From positions 62,001-126,000 of the forward strand of contig CBDCVJ010000041.1 of NCBI GenBank assembly GCA_965222975.1: 64,000 nucleotides of DNA, written 5' to 3'. This document shows, in pieces, positions 9,487-16,977 of the stretch. This stretch comes from UBA6168 sp965222975 (lineage in GTDB: Bacteria > Bacteroidota > Bacteroidia > Chitinophagales > Saprospiraceae). The stretch's first letter is position 1; every line of letters begins with the position of its first letter. The position numbers were made by a program, and so were the translations under genes. Below the pieces are notes generated by a model, which was given only the letters and a program-made list of their open reading frames with translations, had not been told where the DNA came from and made no database searches.

Positions 9487-11433
9487 ATGAGCAAAACCCT
9501 CACCTGGCATAAAGTCCTTGACAATCCTGCCGACTTGCCCGAAGGCCGGGTCATGACCGTCACCGCCAACCGCAAAACATTTTGCCTCACCCACCACCAA
9601 GGCCGGTTCGGCTGCCTCGACAACAAATGCCCGCATCAGGGTGGTCCTTTGGGCGAGGGTTCTATTGAAAATGGGGTGCTGCGATGCCCCTGGCATGGCT
9701 GGGACTACGACCCCCTGACGGGAAAGGTGCCTGGTTATGATGACAGCGTTGCTACCTTTCCTATCGAAGTCAGAACAGACGGCATTTATATTGGATTGGA
9801 AGAAAAAAAGCTACACGAGCGCTCGATCAGCGATGTGGTGGCTGAAACCTTGGTGAACTGGGGTTTGGACACTGTGTTCGGCATGATCGGCCACTCCAAT
9901 CTTGGCCTAGGCGATGCCCTCCGCAGGCAGGAGGCTCAAGGCAACCTGCGCTATTTTGCTATACGCCACGAGGGGGCGGCTTCATTTGCTGCGTCCGCCT
10001 ATGGCAAATTGACGGGCAGACCAGCAGCTTGCTTTTCCATTGCTGGGCCAGGGGCAACCAATATGTACACGGGGCTGTGGGATGCCAAGGTTGACCGGGC
10101 ACCGATACTCGCCCTGACCGGACAGGTGGATACCCAAGTGATCGGCACAGGCAATTTTCAAGAACTCGACTTGGTGCAAGCATTTAGCGCAGTGGCCGAG
10201 TTTAACCACCGGGTGCATCGAGACAGCAAACATGCCGAACTGGCCACACAAGCCATGAAGCATGCCATTCTGAAAAGGGACGTTTCGCACCTCACGTTCC
10301 CCGATGAGGTACAGATCATGCCTGCCCTCAAAGAAAAGGCTGGCTCACCGGAAGAGCGCATCACACCCCTTACTATTTCTCCGCCGAAAGAAAGCCTTGA
10401 TAGGGCCATTTCTTTTTTGAAAAATGCCAAACGGCCGATCATCGTCACCGGGCATGGCGCCCGCTTTCACATGGATAAGGTGATTTCTTTGGCCGAAGAA
10501 TTGAATGCGCCTATAGTTACCACTTTCAAAGGCAAAGGGCAAATTTCCGATGGCCATCCGCTGGCTGGTGGGGTGTTGGGGCGCAGCGGAACGCCCATTG
10601 CTTCTTGGTTCATGAATGAATGCGACCTGATGTTGGTGTTCGGCGCTTCCTTTTCTAAACACACAGGGATGACGCCCAAAAAGAAAACCATTCAAGTGGA
10701 TTTTGATCCAATGGCTCTCAGTAAACATCATAAAGTAGACTGTGCTGTGTGGGGTGAAATCTCCGTCACGGCTGGCCTCTTGCTGAATGCATTAAAAGGC
10801 CAAACCAACACCATTGATCAAAGACAAGAAATTACTGAACGCTGGAAGATTTGGAGGGCTGAGAAACAACGACGCTTGCAGGAGGAAAGAGGCAAAGGAA
10901 TTAGCTCCATAGCCATCTTTGATGCGCTGAACCGACATGCACCAGAGAATGCAGTCATGTGTGTGGATGTGGGCAACAACGCCTACTCCTTTGGCCGCTA
11001 TTATGAAAGCAAGGCCAACAATTCTTTCCTCATGTCGGGCTACCTCGGTTCTATCGGATTTGCGCTGCCTGCTTCGATGGGAGCTTGGGCTGCAGTGAAA
11101 GGGGAGCGTCCTGTGATTGCCGTAGCAGGCGACGGCGGGTTCGGGCAATACCTGGCTGATTTTACGACTTTGGTGAAATACAATATGGACATCAGTGTGA
11201 TTATTTTAAACAACAGTGAGTTGGGAAAAATATCGAAAGAGCAACGGGCTGGTGAGTTTGATGTCTGGAAAACAAAACTGACCAATCCGAATTTTGCAGA
11301 ATATGCCAAGTCCTGTGGTGCTCTTGGCATCCGGGTAGAGCAAAAAAAAGATTTGGATGCAGCCTACCGCAATGCCTTTGAACACAAAGGCCCTGCATTG
11401 GTAGAGGTGATGGCGGATGTGGCTTTAATATAA
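9487..11433 (+). CDS. Rieske [2Fe-2S] domain fused to a thiamine-diphosphate (acetolactate synthase/pyruvate oxidase-like) enzyme
   Basis: The 648-residue protein is a two-part fusion. Residues 1-105 form a Rieske ferredoxin domain with both ligand pairs: C48-P-H50 and C67-P-W-H70. Residues ~110-648 form a three-domain ThDP enzyme. The PYR-domain catalytic Glu is probably E162 (RHEGAASFAASAYGK). The central domain carries ITGHGARFHMDK, and the PP domain has the GDG motif at 548-550 followed by IILNNSELGKIS for Mg-ThDP binding. Homologous ThDP enzymes decarboxylate pyruvate or other 2-oxoacids. The attached Rieske centre suggests electrons are taken off or fed in during catalysis, as in pyruvate oxidase-type chemistry; that is inference. 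A second Rieske protein follows at 12 kb. No signal peptide is seen, so it should be cytoplasmic. Confidence 0.88.
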   Translation: MSKTLTWHKVLDNPADLPEGRVMTVTANRKTFCLTHHQGRFGCLDNKCPHQGGPLGEGSIENGVLRCPWHGWDYDPLTGKVPGYDDSVATFPIEVRTDGIYIGLEEKKLHERSISDVVAETLVNWGLDTVFGMIGHSNLGLGDALRRQEAQGNLRYFAIRHEGAASFAASAYGKLTGRPAACFSIAGPGATNMYTGLWDAKVDRAPILALTGQVDTQVIGTGNFQELDLVQAFSAVAEFNHRVHRDSKHAELATQAMKHAILKRDVSHLTFPDEVQIMPALKEKAGSPEERITPLTISPPKESLDRAISFLKNAKRPIIVTGHGARFHMDKVISLAEELNAPIVTTFKGKGQISDGHPLAGGVLGRSGTPIASWFMNECDLMLVFGASFSKHTGMTPKKKTIQVDFDPMALSKHHKVDCAVWGEISVTAGLLLNALKGQTNTIDQRQEITERWKIWRAEKQRRLQEERGKGISSIAIFDALNRHAPENAVMCVDVGNNAYSFGRYYESKANNSFLMSGYLGSIGFALPASMGAWAAVKGERPVIAVAGDGGFGQYLADFTTLVKYNMDISVIILNNSELGKISKEQRAGEFDVWKTKLTNPNFAEYAKSCGALGIRVEQKKDLDAAYRNAFEHKGPALVEVMADVALI

Positions 11434-11491
11434 ATGCTTTTGGCCATTGGCTATTAGCCAATAGCCATTAGCTAATGACCAACAGAAAAAA

Positions 11492-11692
11492 ATGGCAGAG
11501 GTAATTGTTTCTATTTTTTATTCTTATTTCATTTTCGGATTCCTGTTCGGTCTTTGGTTTATTTTCAAAGGTGTGCAAAAATTGGACGATGGAATGGAAG
11601 GTGCAAAAATTGGACTGCGTTTATTGTTACTGCTGGGAACAATAGCTTTGTGGCCATTAATGGCCAGAAAATATGCAAAAAGAAAAAAATGA
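11492..11692 (+). CDS. Small two-helix membrane protein (66 aa)
   Basis: This 66-residue product has a hydrophobic N-terminal helix (VSIFYSYFIFGFLFGLWFIF), a short charged loop (KLDDGMEGAK), a second helix (RLLLLLGTIALWPLM) and a basic tail (ARKYAKRKK). Both termini probably face the cytoplasm. It stands 58 bp after the Rieske-ThDP gene and before another tiny membrane protein and the ferric-reductase-like Rieske protein. It may be an accessory subunit of a membrane electron-transfer complex, but that rests on position only. I recognise no family. The loop and basic tail look like real coding sequence, which favours expression. Confidence 0.6.
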   Translation: MAEVIVSIFYSYFIFGFLFGLWFIFKGVQKLDDGMEGAKIGLRLLLLLGTIALWPLMARKYAKRKK

Positions 11693-11706
11693 ATAATAGG
11701 TAAATT

Positions 11707-11794
11707 TCTCCCGCCACAGATTTTACGGATTAACACAGATTAATTCACGGATAAAATTTTTATCAAATAATCCGTGAAAATCCGTGGCGGGAGA
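11707..11794. repeat. Intergenic inverted repeat (imperfect hairpin)
   Basis: Arms near 11707-11732 and 11768-11794 share the word CTCCCGCCAC and TCCGTG/CACGGA segments and pair almost fully. The inner part repeats the ACGGAT word. It sits between two small membrane-protein genes on the same strand. It may attenuate or process the transcript. Confidence 0.6.
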
Positions 11795-11825
11795 ATAATT
11801 GTAAGCTGATAGCAATTTAGAGAAT

Positions 11826-11972
11826 ATGCAACCCGCTTTAAGAAGAAGACATCGAATAATGTGGATAATATTGGCCATTGTTTTGCCGATATTATTTATC
11901 ATCGCCATTTTAAATATTCCCGAAAAGGTAACGCAGGAAAAATTATTTCAAAAAGTAGAGACTTTAAATTAG
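11826..11972 (+). CDS. Tiny single-span membrane protein (48 aa)
   Basis: The frame from ATG 11826 to TAG 11970-11972 encodes MQPALRRRHR followed by one strong membrane helix (IMWIILAIVLPILFIIAIL) and a charged tail (NIPEKVTQEKLFQKVETLN). The basic N-terminus predicts an in-out topology. It is flanked by palindromes and lies 75 bp before the ferric-reductase-like Rieske gene. The amphipathic C-tail and clean topology argue that it is real, although it is too short for homology judgement. It may be a small subunit of the neighbouring redox complex; this is inference from position. Confidence 0.5.
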   Translation: MQPALRRRHRIMWIILAIVLPILFIIAILNIPEKVTQEKLFQKVETLN

Positions 11973-12033
11973 GGATATTGGGTATTAGGTATTGGCACTA
12001 ATATCCAATACCTAATACCTAATACCCAATATC
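11973..12033. repeat. Intergenic palindrome built from the word 'ccaatacctaatac'
   Basis: The left arm 11973-11995 pairs with the end of 12005-12033. The right arm contains one extra copy of the 7-mer TAATACC, so the hairpin can slip between two registers. It starts at the stop codon of the 48-residue protein and ends 14 bp before the next start. Confidence 0.6.
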
Positions 12034-12047
12034 CAATACCTAAAAAA

Positions 12048-13082
12048 ATGAGTGTCAGTTACGCACCCGTCTTATGGAACCGCCAAAAGAAATTGTATGA
12101 CCGGGTCATGCTCGGAATGGTCATGCTGTATTTAATTTTATTTATTGGGGCGCAAATTATTTTTTTTCCTGAAATAACAATAGAGACTTTAATTATCAGA
12201 GCGACTGGAACCTTGGCTTTTTTAATGTTGCATATTATTTTGTGCATTGGCCCATTGGCTCGCATCAATGAACTTTTTTTGCCACTTCTTTATAATCGAC
12301 GCCATTTAGGTGTGACCATGTTCATTATTGCATTAATTCATGGCATATTTAATATTATCCAATTTCATGTTTTGGGGAATGCAGACCCGCTGGTTTCGCT
12401 TTTTACGGCCAATGGGCATTATGGATCGTTTGTAAATTTCCCTTTCCAAGTACTCGGTTTTTTTGCCTTGTTGATTTTATTTTTAATGGCTGCCACCAGC
12501 CATGATTTTTGGCTAAAAAATTTAAGCCCAAGGACGTGGAAGTCCATGCACATGATGGTTTATGTGGCGTATGCATTGCTGCTCATGCATGTTTTGTTGG
12601 GCGTAATTCAATTGGAAAAATCAGCAGGGTGGATTGGTGTATATGGTATCGGAATGGCTGTGGTTATTGGCCTTCACGTGATTTCAGTGTTTAAAGGGAA
12701 AAATAATAAAAATCATGGAGGGGCATTAGAAGAAAATTTTGTCGAAATATGCAGCGTGGATGAAATTGAAGATAAAAGAGCAAAAGTTGTTTTATTTAAT
12801 GGCGAAAATATAGCCGTTTATAAATACGATGGAAAAATATCGGCAGTCAATAATATTTGCCGTCATCAGCACGGCCCATTAGGGGAGGGGAAAATAGTGG
12901 ACGGATGCATTACCTGCCCTTGGCACGGCTATCAATATTATCCGCACAATGGGCAGTCGCCGCCCCCGTTTACAGAAAAAGTGGAAACGTATGATGTGAA
13001 AATTATAAATGGGAAAATATATGTCAATCCAAAACCATATCCAGAAGGAACGGAAAGGCCTGCGGCGGCGATTGGGAATTAG
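12048..13082 (+). CDS. Ferric-reductase-like transmembrane cytochrome fused to a Rieske [2Fe-2S] domain
   Basis: The 344-residue protein has a membrane half (residues ~20-215) with about six helices and histidines placed inside helices (H62, H98, H107, H168, H181) as expected for b-haem ligation in the ferric-reductase-like (FRD) family. The soluble C-terminus (~225-340) is a Rieske domain with C271-R-H273 and C290-P-W-H293. The fusion suggests transfer between a membrane haem pair and a cluster, here predicted to face the cytoplasm or periplasm (topology not certain). It does not contain FAD or NAD domains of classical ferric reductases or NADPH oxidases. With the Rieske-ThDP enzyme upstream and the Cys/His-rich protein downstream it may form a short electron-transfer chain. 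The natural partner is not established. Confidence 0.82.
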   Translation: MSVSYAPVLWNRQKKLYDRVMLGMVMLYLILFIGAQIIFFPEITIETLIIRATGTLAFLMLHIILCIGPLARINELFLPLLYNRRHLGVTMFIIALIHGIFNIIQFHVLGNADPLVSLFTANGHYGSFVNFPFQVLGFFALLILFLMAATSHDFWLKNLSPRTWKSMHMMVYVAYALLLMHVLLGVIQLEKSAGWIGVYGIGMAVVIGLHVISVFKGKNNKNHGGALEENFVEICSVDEIEDKRAKVVLFNGENIAVYKYDGKISAVNNICRHQHGPLGEGKIVDGCITCPWHGYQYYPHNGQSPPPFTEKVETYDVKIINGKIYVNPKPYPEGTERPAAAIGN

Positions 13083-13144
13083 TATATTATTAGTTAATTG
13101 GTACATTGGGCACTGATTTTTTTTAATTGTTACGAATTTAAAAC

Positions 13145-13966
13145 ATGGAAAATAATAAAAACGATTTTTATATAGGTTGGCAAGATACTGCACCGGATAC
13201 TTATGCCAATAAGGCAAAGAAATTTATATGGGTAGTTTTGCTAATAATTCCATTGGTTGCGTTGCTGTTGGTGCTAACACAAGAAGGCTTTGAAGACTCC
13301 AATTTTGAATTTGGAAAATTGACAGAGATAGAAGGTTTTATGGTATATGATCCGACGCCTATGATAAAGACTTTTGAATCAGATGGAGTTAAAAGTATTT
13401 TACTGGTTGGATTTGGAAAAATGGGGGCTGAGAATGATATTGCTGAATTTGAGAATATAGAAAACATTGATTTAGAAAATAAATCCATTAAATTAAATGG
13501 CACTTTAATTTATCATAATGGAAAAACCGTATTGGAGTTAACGGAAGGGAAAAGTGCTTTTGTTGGTACGGGAGAAATGGAAAAACAAATTTCGCCGCTC
13601 AAAAAAGAATTTGGATATGTAACGCTGCGTGGTGAAATTTACGACCCTAAATGTGCTTTCGGCGTCATGAAACCCGGCTATGGAAAACCCCATCGCTCTT
13701 GTGCCGTACGCTGTATATCTGGTGGCATCCCACCTGTTTTAAAAATAGAAAATAAAAAAGGCGAAAAAAATTATTGCTTGCTATTAGGGAAAAATGGAGA
13801 ACCAATAAATGAAGAAGTATTAGAGTATGTGGCGGATCAAGTGCAAATATGTGGTTACCTCGAACAGCAAGACGACTGGTTGGTGCTACGTGCCGATCCG
13901 GTTGAGGATATTATCCGGCTGAAACCGCACTGGATGGAAGGGAGTTTGGCGATGTGTATTGAATGA
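13145..13966 (+). CDS. Membrane-anchored Cys/His-motif protein of unknown function
   Basis: This is a 273-residue protein with one N-terminal membrane helix (residues ~28-45, WVVLLIIPLVALLLVLTQ) and a soluble domain. The distinctive feature is a compact cluster C170-(x12)-H183-R-S-C186-A-V-R-C190, followed by ISGGIPPVL; three cysteines and a histidine in 21 residues could bind a metal or carry a redox disulfide. An upstream segment (GFMVYDPTPMIK) recalls a small beta domain. It lies 62 bp after the ferric-reductase-Rieske gene and ends 45 bp before the convergent threonine aldolase. Co-occurrence in a Rieske locus suggests a role in electron transfer or assembly, but no characterised family is evident to me. 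Confidence 0.65.
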   Translation: MENNKNDFYIGWQDTAPDTYANKAKKFIWVVLLIIPLVALLLVLTQEGFEDSNFEFGKLTEIEGFMVYDPTPMIKTFESDGVKSILLVGFGKMGAENDIAEFENIENIDLENKSIKLNGTLIYHNGKTVLELTEGKSAFVGTGEMEKQISPLKKEFGYVTLRGEIYDPKCAFGVMKPGYGKPHRSCAVRCISGGIPPVLKIENKKGEKNYCLLLGKNGEPINEEVLEYVADQVQICGYLEQQDDWLVLRADPVEDIIRLKPHWMEGSLAMCIE

Positions 13967-14011
13967 GTTTCCCAGCCCTCTGCGGGAAACCAAACACCTC
14001 TGCGGGAAACC

Positions 14012-15031
14012 CTATTCCATTCCTTTGATAATCTCCACAGTCCGCTCCAACATCTCCTCCGTAAAATCAAGGTGTGTTACAAATCTGACCGTGGACGGCC
14101 CAAATGGGGCAGCATTGATGCCTTTGTTTTTTATTTTTCCCAAAAACTCTTCCGCCGTTTGTGGGGCAGCCAAATCAAAAATTACAATGTTCGTCTGCAC
14201 TGGACGAACCTGCTCCACCCAAGGCATTGCTGCCAGTGTTTCGCCCAATACCTTTGCCCGGCGGTTGTCTTCTTTTAGCCGATCCACATGGTGGTCAAGC
14301 GCATAAATGCCCGCGGCGGCGAGATAACCTGCCTGTCGCATGCCTCCACCCATTACCTTCCTGATACGCCTTGCCTTTCTGATCAAATCGGCAGAACCAA
14401 TGAGCAATGACCCAACAGGTGCGCCCAACCCTTTTGACAGACAGATAGAAATGCTATCGAACAGTTCACCAATGTCTGCTGTGTTTTCCCCAGTTTCTAC
14501 CAATGCATTAAAAAGCCTTGCACCATCAAGATGAAGCACCAGTCCCCTTTCCTTGCAGAGTGCGGCAATGGGGTGTGTTTCTTTCAAAGTATAGTAACTG
14601 CCGCCACCTTTGTTAGCCGTATTTTCCAAAACCACCAAACGGCTCAAGGGCAGCCAGTCATGGACGGGTTTGATGGCTGCTGCCACTTGATCAGCAGTGA
14701 TTTTTCCATTTGTTCCTTCAATGAGGTTGATGCCAACGCCTGAGTTATAGGCATAACCTCCTGTTTCATATTGATAGACATGAGAGTAGTGGTCACATAT
14801 TACCTCATCCAGGGGTTGGGTGTGGGCCTTGATGGCTATCTGGTTGGTCATGGTGCCGGAGGGGCAGTAGATAGCAGCTTCTTTTCCAAATAGGGTAGCA
14901 GCTTTGGCTTCCAGGGCATTGACGGTGGGATCTTCGCCGAACACATCGTCGCCTACTTCGGCAGCCATCATAACTTGGAGCATGGCGGGGGTGGGCTTGG
15001 TAACGGTGTCGGATATCAGATTGATTTGCAT
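14012..15031 (-). CDS. Low-specificity L-threonine aldolase
   Basis: The 339-residue enzyme belongs to the fold-type I PLP family (beta-eliminating lyase/threonine aldolase). It opens with INLISDTVTKPTPAM, shows VGDDVFGEDPTVNALEAKAA typical of the family, the HLDGARLFNA segment with the cofactor-binding Asp, and the SICLSKGLGAPVGS segment with the PLP Lys. It cleaves threonine or allo-threonine to glycine and acetaldehyde in the cytoplasm. The ATG at 15031 is preferred because the preceding 11 in-frame residues do not resemble the family. The gene stands alone, convergent with the preceding locus. CTCTGCGGGAAACC occurs twice just past its stop codon. Confidence 0.92.
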   Translation of the reverse strand: MQINLISDTVTKPTPAMLQVMMAAEVGDDVFGEDPTVNALEAKAATLFGKEAAIYCPSGTMTNQIAIKAHTQPLDEVICDHYSHVYQYETGGYAYNSGVGINLIEGTNGKITADQVAAAIKPVHDWLPLSRLVVLENTANKGGGSYYTLKETHPIAALCKERGLVLHLDGARLFNALVETGENTADIGELFDSISICLSKGLGAPVGSLLIGSADLIRKARRIRKVMGGGMRQAGYLAAAGIYALDHHVDRLKEDNRRAKVLGETLAAMPWVEQVRPVQTNIVIFDLAAPQTAEEFLGKIKNKGINAAPFGPSTVRFVTHLDFTEEMLERTVEIIKGME

Positions 15032-15322
15032 GATAATGGAAGGATTTGCGATTGATTCGCCCAAAGGTAGAAAGCTGTTGAATCTTTAAATAGATTGATT
15101 CCAAAATTCTATTGCGAATAGTTTAATATCAAATATGGCTTTGATTTTGATCCTATACTTTTAAATATTTATGTATTCAAATGGGTTAATCACTTTTTTG
15201 AAAGTGTTTATTCCAAATTATCCCCTCTCACAAGCTGGCCTTACTCCCTACTTTCAACATTACCTCCTCACAAGGCTTGAAGAACGAGCTGTTTTATTTA
15301 TTCACTTCAAATTTTTGAAATT

Positions 15323-16678
15323 ATGAAAATCAGGACGATTTTTATCATGGCAGGGTTGGTAACCTTGTTTGCTGCCTGTCAGCAAGACTTAGCGGTCGAT
15401 ACACCTTCTGTTCAATTGGACGATGAGTTGGCACAAATTATCAAAGAAGCTTCTGATGGGGCGGGGGTGTCCCATTTTTTGTTGCCTTATTCTATGGAAA
15501 GGTCTAAGATACCGCAAGATCCGAACAACCCTCTTACAGAAGAGAAAATAAAATTGGGAGCATTGTTGTTCCATGAAACAGGATTGGCTTTGAACCCAAT
15601 GCACGCAGAAAATAAGGGCAATTATAGTTGTGCTTCCTGTCATTTTGCAGGCGCTGGATTTCAGGCCGGCCGCCATCAGGCCATTTCCGATGGAGGAATC
15701 GGCTTTGGTATAAACGGCGAAGGCCGTATGCCTAACCTTGAATACGACCTATCTGAATTGGACGTGCAGCCTGTACGCTCACCTGCTGCACTCAATAGTG
15801 CCTACCAAAAGGTGAACTTATGGAATGGCCAATTTGGCGCTACCGGCCCTAATGTTGGCACAGAGGCTGAATGGACACCCGGAACGCCAAAGGAAAAAAA
15901 TAACTTGGGATTTGAAGGTGTTGAAACGCAGGCGATTGCTGCACTTGAGGTCCATCGTATGGACATGAATGAATTCGTTTGCCAAGACCTCGGTTATGAC
16001 GAATTGTTTGATGAAGCTTATCCAGATGTACCAGAGTCAGAACGTTATACGAAGGTGCAGGCGGGGTTGGCGATCGCTGCTTATGAGCGAACGCTTCTGC
16101 CGAACCAAGCGCCATTTCAGTTATGGCTGCGTGGCAATTTCAGTGCGATGAGGGATCAGGAAAAAGAAGGGGCCGTACTGTTTTTTGGAAAAGCAGGATG
16201 TGTGAGCTGCCACGATGGACCAAATCTTGCCAATATGGAATTTCATGCCCTTGGGATGAAGGATCTTTACGAAACGCCCGAGGCCAGTTACAATGCTGAT
16301 AAAGATAGCGAAGCCAACCTGGGGCGGTACAGCTTTACCAAAGTGAATGAGGACAAGTACAAATTCAAAGTACCACAACTCTATAACTTAGCCGATTCGC
16401 CTTTTTATGGTCACGGTTCAAGTTTCCGCAACATCAGGGATGTAGTTGCTTATAAGAACAATGGTGTGAAAGAAAACGACAATGTCCCGAACAAGCAATT
16501 GGCCGAAGAATTTCAACCACTTGGCCTGACGGAGAGTGAAATAGATGCGATTGCTGCATTTGTTGAAAATGGCTTGCGCGACCCTAACCTCTTACGTTAC
16601 CAGCCGCTATCTATTCGTTCAGGTAATTGTTTTCCAAATAACGATATTCAGTCAAAGGCTGATCTTGAATGCTATTAG
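15323..16678 (+). CDS. Di-haem cytochrome c peroxidase/MauG-family lipoprotein
   Basis: The 451-residue protein starts with a lipoprotein signal (LVTLFAAC, lipobox Cys19). It has two covalent haem sites: C103-A-S-C106-H107 and C293-V-S-C296-H297, in the spacing of bacterial di-haem peroxidases. The family reduces hydrogen peroxide with electrons from a small c-type cytochrome or quinol, or, in MauG-like members, oxidises protein residues. The segment LGALLFHETGLALNP is the family's N-terminal helix. It should be lipid-anchored in the periplasm or on the outer membrane. Distinguishing peroxidase from MauG-like oxidase needs the distal ligand and is not possible by eye. A strong terminator follows. 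Confidence 0.9.
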   Translation: MKIRTIFIMAGLVTLFAACQQDLAVDTPSVQLDDELAQIIKEASDGAGVSHFLLPYSMERSKIPQDPNNPLTEEKIKLGALLFHETGLALNPMHAENKGNYSCASCHFAGAGFQAGRHQAISDGGIGFGINGEGRMPNLEYDLSELDVQPVRSPAALNSAYQKVNLWNGQFGATGPNVGTEAEWTPGTPKEKNNLGFEGVETQAIAALEVHRMDMNEFVCQDLGYDELFDEAYPDVPESERYTKVQAGLAIAAYERTLLPNQAPFQLWLRGNFSAMRDQEKEGAVLFFGKAGCVSCHDGPNLANMEFHALGMKDLYETPEASYNADKDSEANLGRYSFTKVNEDKYKFKVPQLYNLADSPFYGHGSSFRNIRDVVAYKNNGVKENDNVPNKQLAEEFQPLGLTESEIDAIAAFVENGLRDPNLLRYQPLSIRSGNCFPNNDIQSKADLECY

Positions 16679-16711
16679 AATTTAGTAAATTGTGATCCTT
16701 TGGCTTAAAAG

Positions 16712-16746
16712 AAAAGGGCGGTGCCGAATTTCGGCACCGCCCTTTT
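16712..16746 (+). terminator. Intrinsic terminator after the cytochrome c peroxidase gene
   Basis: A 12-bp GC-rich stem (GGGCGGTGCCGA / TCGGCACCGCCC) with a 3-nt loop is preceded by AAAA and followed by a T-run. This is a textbook rho-independent terminator 38 bp after the stop codon. Confidence 0.93.
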
Positions 16747-16766
16747 TATTTAGTATAAAAATACCT

Positions 16767-16964
16767 GGTTCTTTGACAAATCCCGTGGAAGCCACTCAGA
16801 ATATCAGAGTATTAGGGGGAAAGAAAAATTTTTTCAAAATTTTTCTTTCCCCCTAATACTCTGATAGAGAGGGAGATAAAAAAATAAAAAAATTGAAAAT
16901 TTTTTATTTTTTTATCTCCCTCTCTTCCTGTTTTTTTTCGCTCCACGAAAATTATCAAAGAACC
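16767..16964. repeat. Nested palindrome: outer stem enclosing two long hairpins (cruciform or three-way junction)
   Basis: The outer arms 16767-16789 (starting GGTTCTTTGA) and 16942-16964 (ending TCAAAGAACC) pair imperfectly. Inside lie two independent hairpins. One spans 16803-16865, with a perfect 30-bp stem and a 3-nt loop, rich in purine tracts (AGGGGGAAAG). The other spans 16866-16925, with a 26-bp stem (AGAGAGGGAGAT plus A/T run) and an 8-nt loop. Both strands would form the same shape. It sits between a terminator and a convergent gene and codes for nothing I can see. Confidence 0.85.
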
Positions 16965-16977
16965 AAATACCTCAAGC

